From positions 14,772,679 through 14,836,678 of the forward strand of contig CM064571.1 of NCBI GenBank assembly GCA_032716605.1: DNA of 64,000 bases. Direction: 5' to 3'. Position 1 is the first letter of the stretch. Every line of letters begins with the position of its first letter. Both the position numbers and the translations under genes were made by a program. Positions 31,119 to 42,665 of this stretch are shown here, piece after piece. The DNA comes from Paralithodes platypus (taxonomy: Eukaryota; Arthropoda; Malacostraca; Decapoda; Lithodidae). The notes below the pieces were generated by a model. That model saw only the letters and a program-made list of their open reading frames with translations, was not told the origin of the DNA and searched no databases.

Positions 31119-31544
31119 TTAACCCGTGGAGCCCCGGCTAGTTTTGTAATGTTTGTTCACCAGAACCCGGCCGGTTTTCAAAAAATTGTTTTATTCCAGA
31201 AACAATAGCGAATAGGTTAGGAATGAAGGAAAAACCACAAAAAAACGCTCAAAAAACTTAAAAAATGGTCCTACAGAGCCCCAAAAAACGTATTTTACAA
31301 GATTAAAAAATTGAAGGCAATTACCCCAAAAAAACAGGTTATTGCGCGCTCACGCGCACGCACGTGGACTTTGAGAGTTTTCAACCATCGGCACGGTTGC
31401 GTGGGATACGTACACAGTTCCCATACAAATCTGAGCCCTCTTGAGTGGCTACACCTGAGGTTACGGTCGGCGCAATTAGGGTGACGCGTCAGGCGCGTCT
31501 CTGGGGCTGTGCGTTACATACATCGCTGGGGCTGTACGGGTTAA
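31119..31544 (+). mobile_element. TTAA-target MITE, 418 bp
   Basis: Body 31123-31540 between TTAA at 31119-31122 and 31541-31544. Ends CCCGTGGAGCCCCGGC and, inverted, CCCGTACAGCCCCAGC. It sits inside another hAT-MITE-like copy ('gcgcaatggagcggcgagcg' before, 'agaggtcagggggcatgacc' after) at the same target position as the TTAA element at 28631. Its interior differs from that element, so it is a separate family. Confidence 0.85.
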
Positions 31545-32401
31545 AGAGGTCAGGGGGCATGACCCCCCGGATTTTTTTTGAGAATTGAGGTATCTAAAAC
31601 AGCATTTCCTGCAATCTATATATCTTGTATATCTCAAGAGTAGCCTAGGCTAGGTTAGCCTAGCTGCCTAGCCTAGCCTTACAAAAAAAAAAAAAAAATA
31701 CAGGAATGTTGGTCTAGGCTAAGTTTAATATACACTTCCCAGTTCATTTTAATAGTTCTATTGCTTCTATATATCATATAATACACCATAGAGTACGTTT
31801 TTTATAACTAGAAAAAAAGGTCATCTTCTAAATAATTACGTTAATGGAGGACCTTCGCCGTTCCCGGGTTAAGAGGTGGGGCTCTGAGTCTTAGTCTAGC
31901 AGAACCAGATTCCAAGAAATAATGAGAAATTCTCAGTAACGCACAGTAACACTAAAACACAGATCTGAAACAATGGGGGTCTTCTGGAATCTGGTCACCG
32001 TGCCCGCACTGATGTAACACTATTTTCAGCATACACACGAATATCACTAGTCAGGCAATAGTCTCCAATATCTAGGTGATTTCGGCCTTATATATGTAAA
32101 CACTACTAAAGTCTATGACAGTTTAAAGCACACACAAATACTATTACAATTACTGTCTACACGAACTGTTCAGCAATATGGCGGGACTGGAGTCAGAGAA
32201 TATTGTTGGAACTGGACTAGAATGAAATGATACTTATAACTTATCATTTCATGCAAACATCGCACTTGAGTCTCTGATAGCCTTCAGTTTTAAGGCTATA
32301 AATCCTTAGTTTATAGATCACATTAACGTTTGTATGCATGAATGATGTCTATAGACCTTACAGCTTCCGTGTTTGATATTATTATTGATACAAAACCCTT
32401 A
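31545..32401. other. End of hAT-MITE-like copy, then unassigned
   Basis: 31545-31620 is MITE body. A lone TTAA-type end 'cgttcccgggttaa' at about 31864-31877 resembles the left end of the element at 32665 in reverse. No coding. Confidence 0.45.
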
Positions 32402-32660
32402 TTAAACCCCCGGCTACGCATTACATAAATATTCCCCGAAATCCGGGGGTTTTGGCCGAAAAACGTCTACGCCTAGGCTACCGTATCTTTGTTATTCTGA
32501 CTGCTTCCGCATTCCCGTGCATCCCCAAGCGTAGATGTGTTTCGTACCTGTAGAATGGCGTTAATTAGAGCTCTCTAAGTCAACTCGTTCAGTTGTGATG
32601 ATGATTTCATTGGAGATAACTTTATGGCAAAAACAGCCACTTTACACTACTTTTCGATAC

Positions 32661-33273
32661 TTAACCCGGGAACTGCCGGAAGACTCTTAAGAGTTCCCCC
32701 AGCGGACTGCGGGAAGACTCTTAAGAGTCAGAGAAAAAATAAATCAATTTTAAACATCGGAAAAAAAAAAAAAATTTGTTTTGCCCTTGGGCCATGCAAA
32801 ATATCAGTCCTCTACCTCCCCTCCTTCCCCACTTTCCTCCCCTCCTTCAGTTATCACCTATTTTCCCTGTTATTCCCTTATTCTGAGGTATATTTTTGTG
32901 CTAACATTAGCGAGTTGCAAGCAGGGCATTGTCATCACTGTTAGCAAGCGAGTGCAAGAGAGAGAGAGAGAGAGAGTATCGATCGACAGTGTCTCAGTGG
33001 CCTTGGGGGAAATTGGTGGGAAAGCAGGTTGCCTCACCATTATCATTATGCAACTCCCGCCCTGTATCGCCGATTTTGACCATCCAAACGCTGTTTTCAC
33101 TCGTTTTATTGTTGTAACAGGTTAATACCTTTATAATCAACCTATAATAGGCGCATATGGATAAGTATTAATGCTATTTATGGTAAAATGAATATTTTAG
33201 TGATGGAAACAGCTCAAATACATGCGCACAGGCAGACGTTTCTAATTACCCCCATGCGCAGTTCAGAGGTTAA
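32661..33273 (+). mobile_element. Nested TTAA-target MITE, 605 bp
   Basis: Body 32665-33269 between TTAA at 32661-32664 and 33270-33273. Ends CCCGGGAACTGCCGG and (inverted) CCTCTGAACTGCGC. Two internal 'gaagactcttaagagt' hairpins near its start (32680-32730). No coding. The exact uninterrupted target is visible in the sister copy at about 33685. Confidence 0.88.
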
Positions 33274-33417
33274 CAATAACATACAGGCACACACGAACAA
33301 GCGACGAACTCCTTCTTGTGGCCGGAGATGCGGGGCGTCGGTCCAGCCGGCTGTTGTTTACATGCGTCGGACCGACGCCTCGCACACCAAGCTTACAGGC
33401 TTTGAGCTCATGGGTCT

Positions 33418-33905
33418 TTAACCCTCCAGCCCCGGCTATGTATTATATATATATTCCCCGAAACCCGGGGGTTTTGGCCGAAAAACGTCTACGCCTAGGC
33501 TACCGTATCTTTGTTATTCTGACTGCTTCCGCATTCCCGCGCATCCCTAAGCGTAGATGTATTTCGTACCTGTAGAATGGCGTTAAGTAGAGCTCTCTAA
33601 GTCAACTGGTTCAGTTGTGATGATGATTTCATTGGAGATAACTTTATGGCAAAAACAGCCACTTTACACTACTTTTCGATACTTAACAATAACATACAGG
33701 CACACACGAACAAGCGACGCACTCCTTCTTGTGGCCGGAGATGCGGGGCGTCGGTCCAGCCGGCTGTTGTTTACATGCGTCGGACCGACGCCTCGCACAC
33801 CAAGCTCACAGGCTTTCAAGCACTGGGTGTTCAAGAGCCCTTCCGGGTAGCTCGGGTGTGTTTTTTTATGGGTGTTCAAAAGCCCTTCCGGGTCTGAGGA
33901 GTTAA
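33418..33905 (+). mobile_element. Nested TTAA-target MITE, uninterrupted copy of the outer family
   Basis: Body 33422-33901 between TTAA at 33418-33421 and 33902-33905. Ends CCCTCCAGCCCCGG and (inverted) CTCCTCAGACCCGG. It matches the outer element over its length and thus gives the family's undisturbed structure, about 480 bp. Confidence 0.87.
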
Positions 33906-33975
33906 GAGCCCTTCCGGGTAGCTCAGGTGTGTTTTTTATGGGCGTTCAAGAGCCCTTCCGGGTCTGGAGGGTTAA

Positions 33976-35129
33976 AACTTATATGGTGCTTACGTGATGC
34001 GATATTTCTTTGCGTGCTTCTCGATAGTCCACGACATGTTGTTTGTTTACATCAGTCAACATTATATAGATGCCATTTATTTGAGGCGAAATTCATTTAA
34101 TATGTCAATGTTTACCATTTTAAAATAATTATATATTAATAAAAGCTATTTAGAGAAACTTGTAATGCATTCTTACATTATTATATGACACATACTGTAC
34201 ATTATCTTTACAAGCGTTGATATTTCGGGAAAGAATATTGGCCTTCTTTTTAATCTGCCATTGGCTGCTTATACAAGGCGCCAATTTGAAATAACTATAT
34301 ATAAAAGTGTATTAAGATAGTAGGCCTAATTTAATACAAGACCTATCATTAGGGAAAGCCTATCCAGCCTACTGTTTGACTAGAAAGTTGCCCAAATGAA
34401 AATGATTTGGAGATACGAATTATTTGTACCCACAGCAATTTCTATTATTAATCCTGTATAATAGTCAATTACATTGGGTAAGGTTAGCTCTACTAGGGAG
34501 TTGATATATTTCCAAAAAATTGCAGGCCTCGCATGCATGCAACTATAAGGTCAGACATTCCCGTTCCCTAAATCGAAATAGTCGAACAAGTTCCAATAGT
34601 TAAAGACGGCCTAATGTTCTTTTAATTTTCATTGGGGGTGATTGGGTGGCATAATATAGGCAGGTAGGAGAAGGATACTTTAACTGTAGCGTATTTCTTT
34701 CTTATTTCTTACACGATTCTCCCACCTTACTGATGGCTGGGAGCCTGGATATTCGTTGCGATGAAAAAACCTTTCCTCTCCAGCAGCGTTCTTCCTGTAA
34801 TAAATCTTGGCCCATTTCATAATCACCCAACAGCATGAATTCCTCTCTTCTAGATTTTTCAATCAATTTTCCCCTTCGGAATTATTGTACTGTATCAACT
34901 GTGTTCCATAAAGTGTAGACAGTCATGAATGACTACAATGACTACTTAACCTATTCAAGAAGTGACAAGACCAAACATTAAATCTAATTTCGTCTTATAT
35001 TCTTCGTTGTTTGGATTATTATTTTGTTTGTTAATTATAATTAATATTATATTATTGTTATTTTTATTGGCATCGAAGTTATAAACATCATCTGTTGAGT
35101 ATCTGTGAGAAGAGATGCCATTTCATTCT
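33976..35129. other. Unassigned DNA
   Basis: AT-rich. An open stretch on the minus strand at about 34702-34870 encodes protein-like text but has no clean splice borders or recognised domain (see rejected items). Nothing else is seen. Confidence 0.4.
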
Positions 35130-35360
35130 ATCTCATGTGTCCACAACAATTTTTGGACTTATATACCTCAGTCTTCGAAGGTATATACTTACCATAACAT
35201 ATATTGCAATTAATGTGCGGAAGAGTAAGGTTATGTAGATGTTTGAACAGGCTGAGTTTGGTAACTTGGGAGAGAGGGTTAGATCCTGACCAGGATTCGA
35301 ACCCACTCACGCAGGTATGTTTGTGAGAGTTGGGCACCTGTAGTCACTCGACCATGAGCG
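35130..35360 (-). mobile_element. tRNA-derived SINE
   Basis: The minus strand reads a box A-like TGGTCGAGTGAC (35354-35343) and, about 45 bp on, box B GGTTCGAATCC (35303-35293), the Pol III signature of a tRNA-derived head. The tail is AT-rich and its limit is unclear. No target duplication found. Confidence 0.6.
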
Positions 35361-36400
35361 GACAGTAGCATTAGACTTTTGTCATCAGAGAGGTTCCATT
35401 AATTAGTACCAGGACGATTAAAATTGTGATCAACTTTACGGCAGCCAAGTGGGCAGGGCCCCCCCCCCCCCCCCCCCGGGGCAGGGGGGAATTGTGTAAA
35501 ATAGTGGGCATTGTTGAAGTCCCAAGTAAACTCCGCCATGTGTATGAAGGCATAAACCTCCGCAACATCGATAACCCTGGTTCTCCCAATATGAAACTAA
35601 GGTTGGTTCCCCTTGTATCCGCTCATAGGTTGAGATAAGTCGTCAATATGAGGGTCGGCCCCAACAAAGCGGTAATCCGCACAAAAACAGTACCTGAGTG
35701 AGTAGGTTCTGAAACTAAACAGTAATGTTTTGGCCTTTAAAAAAACAGGGTTGCTCACGTCTGGTAGGGCCGCCACGCCCCCCGGTAGCGCATGGAACAG
35801 GCCAAGGATTAGGCAGCCCAGGATGATAGCATGAATCCATGCCTAGTGCTTAACCCCTTTTAGGTGCATTGGTAGTGGGGAAATAAGAATTGGTTCTTTT
35901 GGTTTGGCTCCACCACCCTTCTTAAGGATAGAAGTAAGTGTCAGCCATAAATGTTCTCTATACCGTAGTAGTCTGGTCTGTTCGTGAACCGTGATTTGAA
36001 TGTGGCTATTCGGATGGGCGCCGTTACTATCCCTTCTGGGTAGTGAGCGTATTCTCAGTGCATCCGATCCATCCACAGTACAAAAAGTAGCAACCCAGCA
36101 GATTGCCAAACCAGTTCCCGCATTTGTAGTTTAGATTACAGTTGCTCCTCGCAGTGGGGTTTCTCGGTTATCTGCTAGTTGCAGTGAATGTCGCTCTCAG
36201 ATTGTTTGTGTTGAGGGGCAAAAAGAATCTGGTTAAGGTGATATCAGTCGAAGCGCATGGGCATTAGCTTGTATTTTCCGATCATATCACCCGCTCTTAT
36301 TGATTCTTCTCTCTTCTCCGGTGCGACTGAGTGTCTGCAGTCGCCTAATCGGCTTGACATCTCTCCTCGTAGAGAGCATGTGTTTTAGTTTTGCAGATGC
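35361..36400. other. Unassigned DNA up to the gap
   Basis: A C-run/G-run block at 35459-35488 and nothing recognised elsewhere. This contig ends at 36400. Confidence 0.4.
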
Positions 36401-36500
36401 NNNNNNNNNNNNNNNNNNNNNNNNNNNNNNNNNNNNNNNNNNNNNNNNNNNNNNNNNNNNNNNNNNNNNNNNNNNNNNNNNNNNNNNNNNNNNNNNNNNN
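36401..36500. other. Assembly gap (100 N)
   Basis: Exactly 100 N, the conventional size for a gap of unknown length. Order and distance of the two sides are not shown by the sequence. Confidence 0.99.
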
Positions 36501-36796
36501 GTAACTCAAAAATATAATATGAAGTCGAAATAAATTACACGAAAACAGCAGACGAAAATATAACGGATATACGAATATAATTGTGGCGAAACGACTGAAT
36601 GGCTAAGCTCTCTCTCCTTCCTTCCTGCCTTCCTCCCCTTGTATAAAATCCTTCACTCGCCTAATTGCTTCCTACCTCTCTCCTCCTTTTTATTGGCTTT
36701 ATGTCTTCCCTTCCTTCCTTTATTCCTTGTTCGGTGATATTCCATGTTTTCCTTCTCTTATTCTTACTTTCTTTTCCTTCTTATTTACTCTATTTC

Positions 36797-37004
36797 TTCC
36801 TTCCTTCCTTCCTTCCTTCCTTCCTTCCTTCCTTCCTGCCTGCCTTCCTTCCTTCCTTCCTTCCTTCCTTCCTTCCTTCCTTCCTTCCTTCCTTCCTTCC
36901 TTCCTTCCTTCCTTCCTTCCTTCCTTCCTTCTTCCTTCCTTCCTTCCTTCCTTTCTTCCTTCCTTCCTTCCTTCCTTCCTTCCTTCCTTCCTTCCTTCCT
37001 TCCA
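36797..37004. repeat. (TTCC)n microsatellite
   Basis: About 50 TTCC units with a few interruptions (ctgcctgcc at 36836, ttcttcc near 36929). Looser TTCC-like DNA extends to 36610 and 37130. Confidence 0.95.
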
Positions 37005-37256
37005 TGTTCGGCGATGTTCTTTCTTTTGTTTTTCTAATTCTCACTCTCTTCTCCTTCCTATTTACTCTAGTTCTGTCTTGACTTCCTTTATTGCTTGTTC
37101 CGTTATATTCCTTCTTTTCCATCCTCACTTCTTATATTCTCCCTCATTACTTTATTGCGTTTGTTCCTCTCTTTCTTTAGGCTTTACTTTTTTGTCTATT
37201 TCTTTATTTGTCTTTACTCTTTCTCCTCTTCCTTTCATTTACTTTACTTTACTTTT

Positions 37257-37258
<2 letters not shown>

Positions 37259-37324
<66 letters not shown>
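37259..37324. repeat. (CT)n microsatellite directly abutting a LINE
   Basis: About 33 CT units, joined without spacer to LINE coding sequence at 37325. Confidence 0.95.
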
Positions 37325-37327
<3 letters not shown>

Positions 37328-38745
37328 ACGGCTTTCGTAAAAAACGTTCCTGTTTAACAAACCTCTTAGACTTCTTCCACGATATCCTCAACCTCTACGA
37401 TGAGAGTAAAGCTGTAGATATTATATACCTTGATTTTCAAAAGGCCTTTGACAAAGTTCCCCACAAACGTTTACTGCTAAAACTAAAAGCGCATGAATAC
37501 AAGACGGTGTGTTGAAATGGATAGAAAATTGGCTCAGCGACAGAAACCAAAGAGTAGTCATAAACGGTAAGGCATCTAAATGGACCAATGTAAGTAGCGG
37601 GGTACCCCAGGGATCGGTACTAGGACCAATTCATTTTCTAATTTACATCAACGACATAGATGAGGGTCTCACCTGTACAATCTCAAAATTTGCTGACGAT
37701 ACAAAAATTGCAAATAGCGTACTCTCAAAAGAACAAGTTGACGATATGCAACACAATCTAGATAAATTGTCATTTTGGGCCCACATTTGGCAAATGAGTT
37801 TCAATGCGGATAAATGTAAAGTACTACATATCGGATACCTAAATGAGAAAGCAAACTATTCGATGAATGGCACTCAGCTTAAGAATGTAAACAGAGAAAC
37901 CGATCTGGGAGTAACAATATCGAGTAACCTAAAACCGAGTCAACAATGTTCAGAAGTTTGTTAAGAAGGCAAACAAAATAATTGGCTTTATAGGCAGGTC
38001 ATTTGAGCATAAATCCAAAGAAGTTATCCTAACCCTTTACAATTCCTTAGTCCGCCCTCTTCTGGAATACTGCGTTCAATCCTGGTGCCCTATTACCAAA
38101 AAGATATACACAAGCTAGAACGAGTTCAACGTAGAGTTACCAAAATGATACCTAGCCTAAAGAACAAACCATACGAATGTGGCCTCAGAGAATTAAATCT
38201 ATTTCCTTTAACCCAGCGCAGATTAAGAGTGACTTAATTCAAGTGTTCAAAATCATCAAAGGCATCGACAATATGAACTGTAGTAAGTACTTCACTATCG
38301 ACCAATCTAATTACACGCGGGGAAACGGTTGCAAAATTATTGGTAAATCTTTTAACTCGCACGAATCTAAGAATTTCTTCTTCAATCGAGTTGTCAACTT
38401 GTGGAATGGGCTTCCCCGACATTATAGACTGCAGCAACCGTTGATTCATTTAAACTCCACCTAGACAAATATCTCGCATCAAACCCGCGACTGACTGCGT
38501 TTGTAAATGAATAACTTTATTTTATCCCCCCCTCAGTTACTAACCCATCTGTCCCCTACTAACTTCCTAATCCTGCCACGGACATTAGTTCTAGGGCAGT
38601 AGTTCCCTTTCCAATGTTCCCTTACCCACTCTAAACCACTGTTTGGACACTTGATCCTCAGTGTTTTGGAGGACAAGCAGCCTAGAAGGGTCACTAGACC
38701 TGTTGTTGCTTGATTTCCTTCCTTCCTTTGTACTCTCTCTCACTC
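37325..38745 (+). pseudogene. CR1-like LINE RT, 5' truncated, copy 1
   Basis: Starts inside the RT fingers (HGFRKKRSCLTNLLDFF), then motif A IIYLDFQKAFDKV, motif B SSGVPQGSVLGPIHFLIY, motif C KFADDTKI (catalytic pair intact), thumb LGVTISSNLKPS and C-terminal FFFNRVVNLWNGLP. Frame changes near 37505, 37960, 38100 and 38410. The 3' UTR ends 'cctttgtactctctctc'. Text resembles the CR1 group. The last 480 bp is shared with 42661-43150. Confidence 0.88.
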
Positions 38746-38981
38746 ACTCACTCACTCACTCACACACACACACACACACAATATCTCTCTCTCCAGTTAT
38801 AGGGAGTGTGTGTGTGTTCAAGTCTCTCCGGATTAGTCGACAATAGTGGGGTCCGTGTCTGTCTGTCTCTGTGTGTGTCTGTCTATGTAGGTCTGACTGG
38901 ATGACTTATAACCCACACCCACACCCACACACACTTCTCCCTTTCTCCCTCTCTCACACACACACACACACACACACCTCC

Positions 38982-39026
<45 letters not shown>

Positions 39027-39044
39027 ACACACACACACACCTCC

Positions 39045-39107
<63 letters not shown>

Positions 39108-39348
39108 CTCCCTCAGAAGTTGTTAACAGTTCTTCAGTAGAGCAGTTCAAGAAGAGTAGATAGTATTTTGTAATGAGTGTAGTGCACTAAACAGTTTCTC
39201 TCCTTCCACTTCGAATATCTCCCCAGAATGGACCGCACGGTCTCTGAGATACTAAATATTCCTTGTAACTCCTTGTAACTCTCTAAACCCTTGCCATACA
39301 AACCGTTTTGATTGTAGAGACACGACGGTTTCGGTTCATCTTGAAGGT
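38746..39348. repeat. (CACT)n, (CA)n and (CT)n microsatellites
   Basis: CACT units at 38740-38760, CA blocks at 38760-38780, 38955-38977, 38993-39040 and 39051-39103. At 39205-39300 a block ('gaatatctccccagaatgga', 'ttccttgtaactccttgtaa') is a repeat related on the opposite strand to 63420-63505. Confidence 0.85.
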
Positions 39349-39549
39349 TTAAGGGAGGTGACCTGTTATTTTTCTCTCCTTCTCTCTCTTTCTCTGGCTT
39401 GTATCCATTCGGCCCCATTCAACCTACTGTTTTAAGACGTTTATCACCATCCAGGTGTCGATTTCTTCCTGGCGAGCGAAAGCGAGCCAGCATTGTATGG
39501 AGAAAGCCGGCTCGCCAGAGACATTTTCTATCGAAAAATGTACAAATTT
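39349..39549 (+). mobile_element. Half of a TTAA foldback MITE (family 1)
   Basis: TTAA at 39349-39352, then 'gggaggtgacctg', 'ggcttgtatccattcggccc' and 'tggcgagcgaaagcgagcca', matching the left arm of the complete MITEs at 46500, 52396 and 58500. It stops at the central 'tgtacaaattta', where an ATCC satellite begins. Confidence 0.82.
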
Positions 39550-40400
39550 ATCCATGCACCCACCCATCCATACCTCTATCCATCCATTTATCCATACACC
39601 CACCCATCCATACCTCTATCCATCCATTTATCCATGCACCCACCCATCCATTTATCCATGCACCCACCCATCCATACCTCTATCCATCCATTTATCCATG
39701 CACCCACCCATCCATACCTCTATCCATCCATTTATCCATGCACCCACCCATCCATACCTCTATCCATCCATTTATCCATGCACCCACCCATCCATCCATC
39801 CACCTACCCATCTATCCATCCATCCATCCATCTATCCATCCATCCACCCATCCATTTTATCCATCCATCCACCCACGTATCTCTACCTCTATCCATCCAT
39901 TTATCCATACCTCCACCCATCCATCCATCCACCTACCCATCTATCCATCCATCCATCCATCCATCCACCCACCCATCCATCTATTCACCCATTTTATCCA
40001 TCCATCCACCCACGTATCTCTACCTCTATCCATCCATTTATCCGTCCATCCATCCATCCACGTATCTCTGTATCTGTGATGGTATAGAGCGAGTGGCCAG
40101 GGTGGGCTCTGGGGATTTACCTTCTGAGTCTATCTCTCTATCTATCTATCTCTCTATCTATCTAGCTATCTCTCTACCTATCCATCCATCCAGTCAGCCA
40201 TCTATACATATATTCATCCACCTATTCATCCATCCATCCACCCATACCTCTCTCTATCTATCCAGTCATCCAGTCAGCCATCTATACATCTATCCCTCCC
40301 TCCATCCATCCACCTATTCGTCCATCCACCCACCCATACCTCTCTCTATCCATCCATCCATTCCATCCATCCATCCATCCATTCCTCCATCCATGTATCT
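39548..40400. repeat. (ATCC)n-based minisatellite
   Basis: Higher-order units of about 40-54 bp built from 'tccatgcacccacccatcca' and 'tacctctatccatccattta', later cruder ATCC/TATC repeats to 40400. A G-run at 40448-40460 follows. The long open frames here are a by-product of a stop-poor repeat and not genes. Confidence 0.92.
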
Positions 40401-40492
40401 CTGTAACTGTGATGGTATAGAGCGAGTGGTTGGGCTGGTCTCTAAGGGGGGGGGGGGGGGATTAACCTTTATGCTTCCCCTACCCCCCTACC

Positions 40493-40574
<82 letters not shown>

Positions 40575-40748
40575 TGCTAAATTGAATGTTCTAGTTAATT
40601 CTTTACCTGTTATTTTATATTGGTGGTTCGTTTCATTACTTCGAGACTTCACATTTAAACTAAATTAATGACCGTTATTGTACACAGAGGCAAAAACAGA
40701 ATGATGTATTCTGGGAAACGATTTAATAGTTTTGTTTTACCACACTCA
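40401..40748. repeat. (CTAT)n and (TA)n tracts, then unassigned
   Basis: CTAT units at 40493-40540 running into TA at 40540-40572; the rest shows nothing. Confidence 0.85.
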
Positions 40749-40749
40749 C

Positions 40750-40827
<78 letters not shown>

Positions 40828-40965
40828 AAGGGTATAAGGACAGATTAAGGTGCATCATGGCTCTACTCTCACTCACATATAATCTCACACTCACTCTCTC
40901 TCGATGAATGCGTGTATGTGCATGTGTGAGTGTGAATGATGTGTGAGCGCGCGTGCGTGCGTGCT

Positions 40966-41028
<63 letters not shown>

Positions 41029-41130
41029 AAGAGAGCGAGAGAGTATGATATATCCAGTATATACTGTATATATAATTATATATGAATATAAAAAGTAAAC
41101 AGTAATACGCTCTCTCTCTCTCTCTCTCTC
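40749..41130. repeat. (CT)n and (GT)n microsatellites
   Basis: CT units at 40755-40824, GT units at 40969-41024, CT again at 41110-41132. Confidence 0.93.
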
Positions 41131-41376
41131 TCGTATTTTTTTCTGATTGTAGCAACTACAATATTAATTAGTTCCTGATTGAGAGGTTATTGAAATACTC
41201 TCACCCTTCTCTGACTCAAAAATAATAATAAATAATTAAATACAATAAAGTATAATATTAATTGTCAAGCTTTTGATTCCTAAATATCGTTCCTAAGCTG
41301 ACTGGGACCTGACAGTATCATGAAACAAAATATAAGAGTCTTCAGATATATAATGGGATTTTTATTAGGTTGTGCA

Positions 41377-41760
41377 CCCCCCCCCCCCCCCCCCCCCCCT
41401 CCCTTTCCCGCTCCCACCATCCCACACCTCGATCTCCCACCCTACCTCCACTTTCCACTCCTCCCCCTCCCCCTCTGCATCCCCACTCTTCCCCCCTCCT
41501 CCTCCCACTTCCCCCCCCCCACCCTCCCTTCTAATCCCCACCCTCCCACTCCCCACCCTCACTCCTACCCCCACACCTTGATCCCCTTCCCACTTCCCCT
41601 TTTCCCACCCACCATCCCACTCCCCACCCTCCCCCTTCTAATCCCCACCCTCCCACTCCCCACCCTCACTCCTACCCCCCTCCCACTACCCCCACACCTT
41701 GATCCCCCTCCCACTTCCCGTTTTCCCACCCACCAACCCACTCCCCACCCCGATTCTCTC
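41377..41760 (+). repeat. C-rich minisatellite, strongly strand-asymmetric
   Basis: A C-run of about 22 at 41377-41399, then repeated 'ccccaccctcccactcccca' and 'cccacaccttgatccccttc' units; a block of about 110 bp around 41530-41600 recurs at 41630-41725. On the minus strand this is a dense series of G-runs suited to G-quadruplex formation. Confidence 0.85.
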
Positions 41761-42581
41761 AACATATCCTCTTTACTGCAGAAATAAAATATTAAATAAA
41801 ATATTAATGTTCGGATACACCATTTGCATTTGACGGATCGCATCAAACAATTTAGCAGTGTTATATTATGAAATCACTAGAAAAGAAGACTTGGGATTAT
41901 CATTCTCCAAGGCACTGTCTGCTCTATCTGTCTGTCTGTCTATGGATTCTCATTCTCCGAGAAATTGTCTGTCTGTCTATCTATCTATCTATCAATCAAT
42001 CAATCAATCAATCTATATATCTATCTAGCTCCCTCCCGGTTTATATCCGTGTTTTTTTGTTTGTTTCCCTAGATCTCCATCAAGCTTTAAAAACATTCCC
42101 AACCCTCCCCTTACAGAAAAGTGTATAATTATGTTCGATGGGATAATGTCTTTACCGGCTCGCTATTGCTCGCCTTGCCAAGAAAATATATACACCTAAA
42201 TTGCACGAAATGTCTAAATATTGGTAAAGAAATGGGGCGAAAGGTTTATTATTCAATGTTTATCTCAACCCATGCACCACCACTTTTAAGCTAATTTTAA
42301 GTCTTTATCTCTAACTTACTCATCTACTTAGTCTTCTCTCTCTCTCTCTCTCTCTCTACTGACCACCCCCTTATACTTTCTCTTTTCTCACTTTCGTTTC
42401 ATAACTGATCTCTCTCTCTCTCCCCATTAACCTTCACTAATTAATTCGGTTACCCCTCCTCACCTGCCCTTGACGTGTACCAGTCTCATTAATTATACCT
42501 TATATAGTCTACCTATATCTACCTACACCTTTCTCTCTCTCTCTCTCTCTCTCTCCCTACACACCTCCCTCTCTCTCTTTT

Positions 42582-42586
<5 letters not shown>
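41761..42586. other. Mixed: simple repeats and MITE fragment
   Basis: CTAT/CAAT units at 41975-42025; a fragment of TTAA family MITE near 42150-42245 ('cggctcgctattgctcgcct', 'aaagaaatggggcgaaaggt'); a short block 'ctgaccacccccttatac' to 'tcataactga' at 42357-42411 that recurs at 43277-43328. Confidence 0.6.

Positions 42587-42660
<74 letters not shown>
42587..42660. repeat. (CT)n microsatellite directly abutting LINE copy 2
   Basis: About 37 CT units followed without spacer by LINE sequence at 42661. Confidence 0.95.

Positions 42661-42665
<5 letters not shown>

Larger units (their letters stand above)
32402..33975 (+). mobile_element. TTAA-target MITE carrying two nested TTAA insertions
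   Basis: Outer element between TTAA at 32402-32405 and 33972-33975, ends ACCCCCGGCTACG and (inverted) CCCTCCAGACCCGG. It is interrupted at 32661-33273 and again at 33418-33905 by other TTAA elements. The second insert is a copy of the same family, so its uninterrupted sequence shows where the outer element was split: 'gatacttaac|aataacatac' and 'gggtgttcaa|gagccc'. Confidence 0.85.

Noticed and set aside
34702..34870. Minus-strand open stretch with protein-like text (EEFMLLGDYEMGQDLL)
   Set aside because: About 55 codons with a stop at 34702-34704, no convincing acceptor, no domain recognised and no fit to synaptotagmin. Could be an orphan exon, but not supportable.
36300..36533. Open frame spanning the assembly gap
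   Set aside because: Created by translating N; the sequence in the gap is unknown.
36665..37515. Long Pro/Ser/Phe-rich open frames
   Set aside because: Translation of (TTCC)n and (CT)n; only the last part (from 37325) is real LINE coding.
39399..40668. Open frames up to 391 codons in the ATCC satellite
   Set aside because: Stop-poor tandem repeat readable in several frames; no start context or domain.
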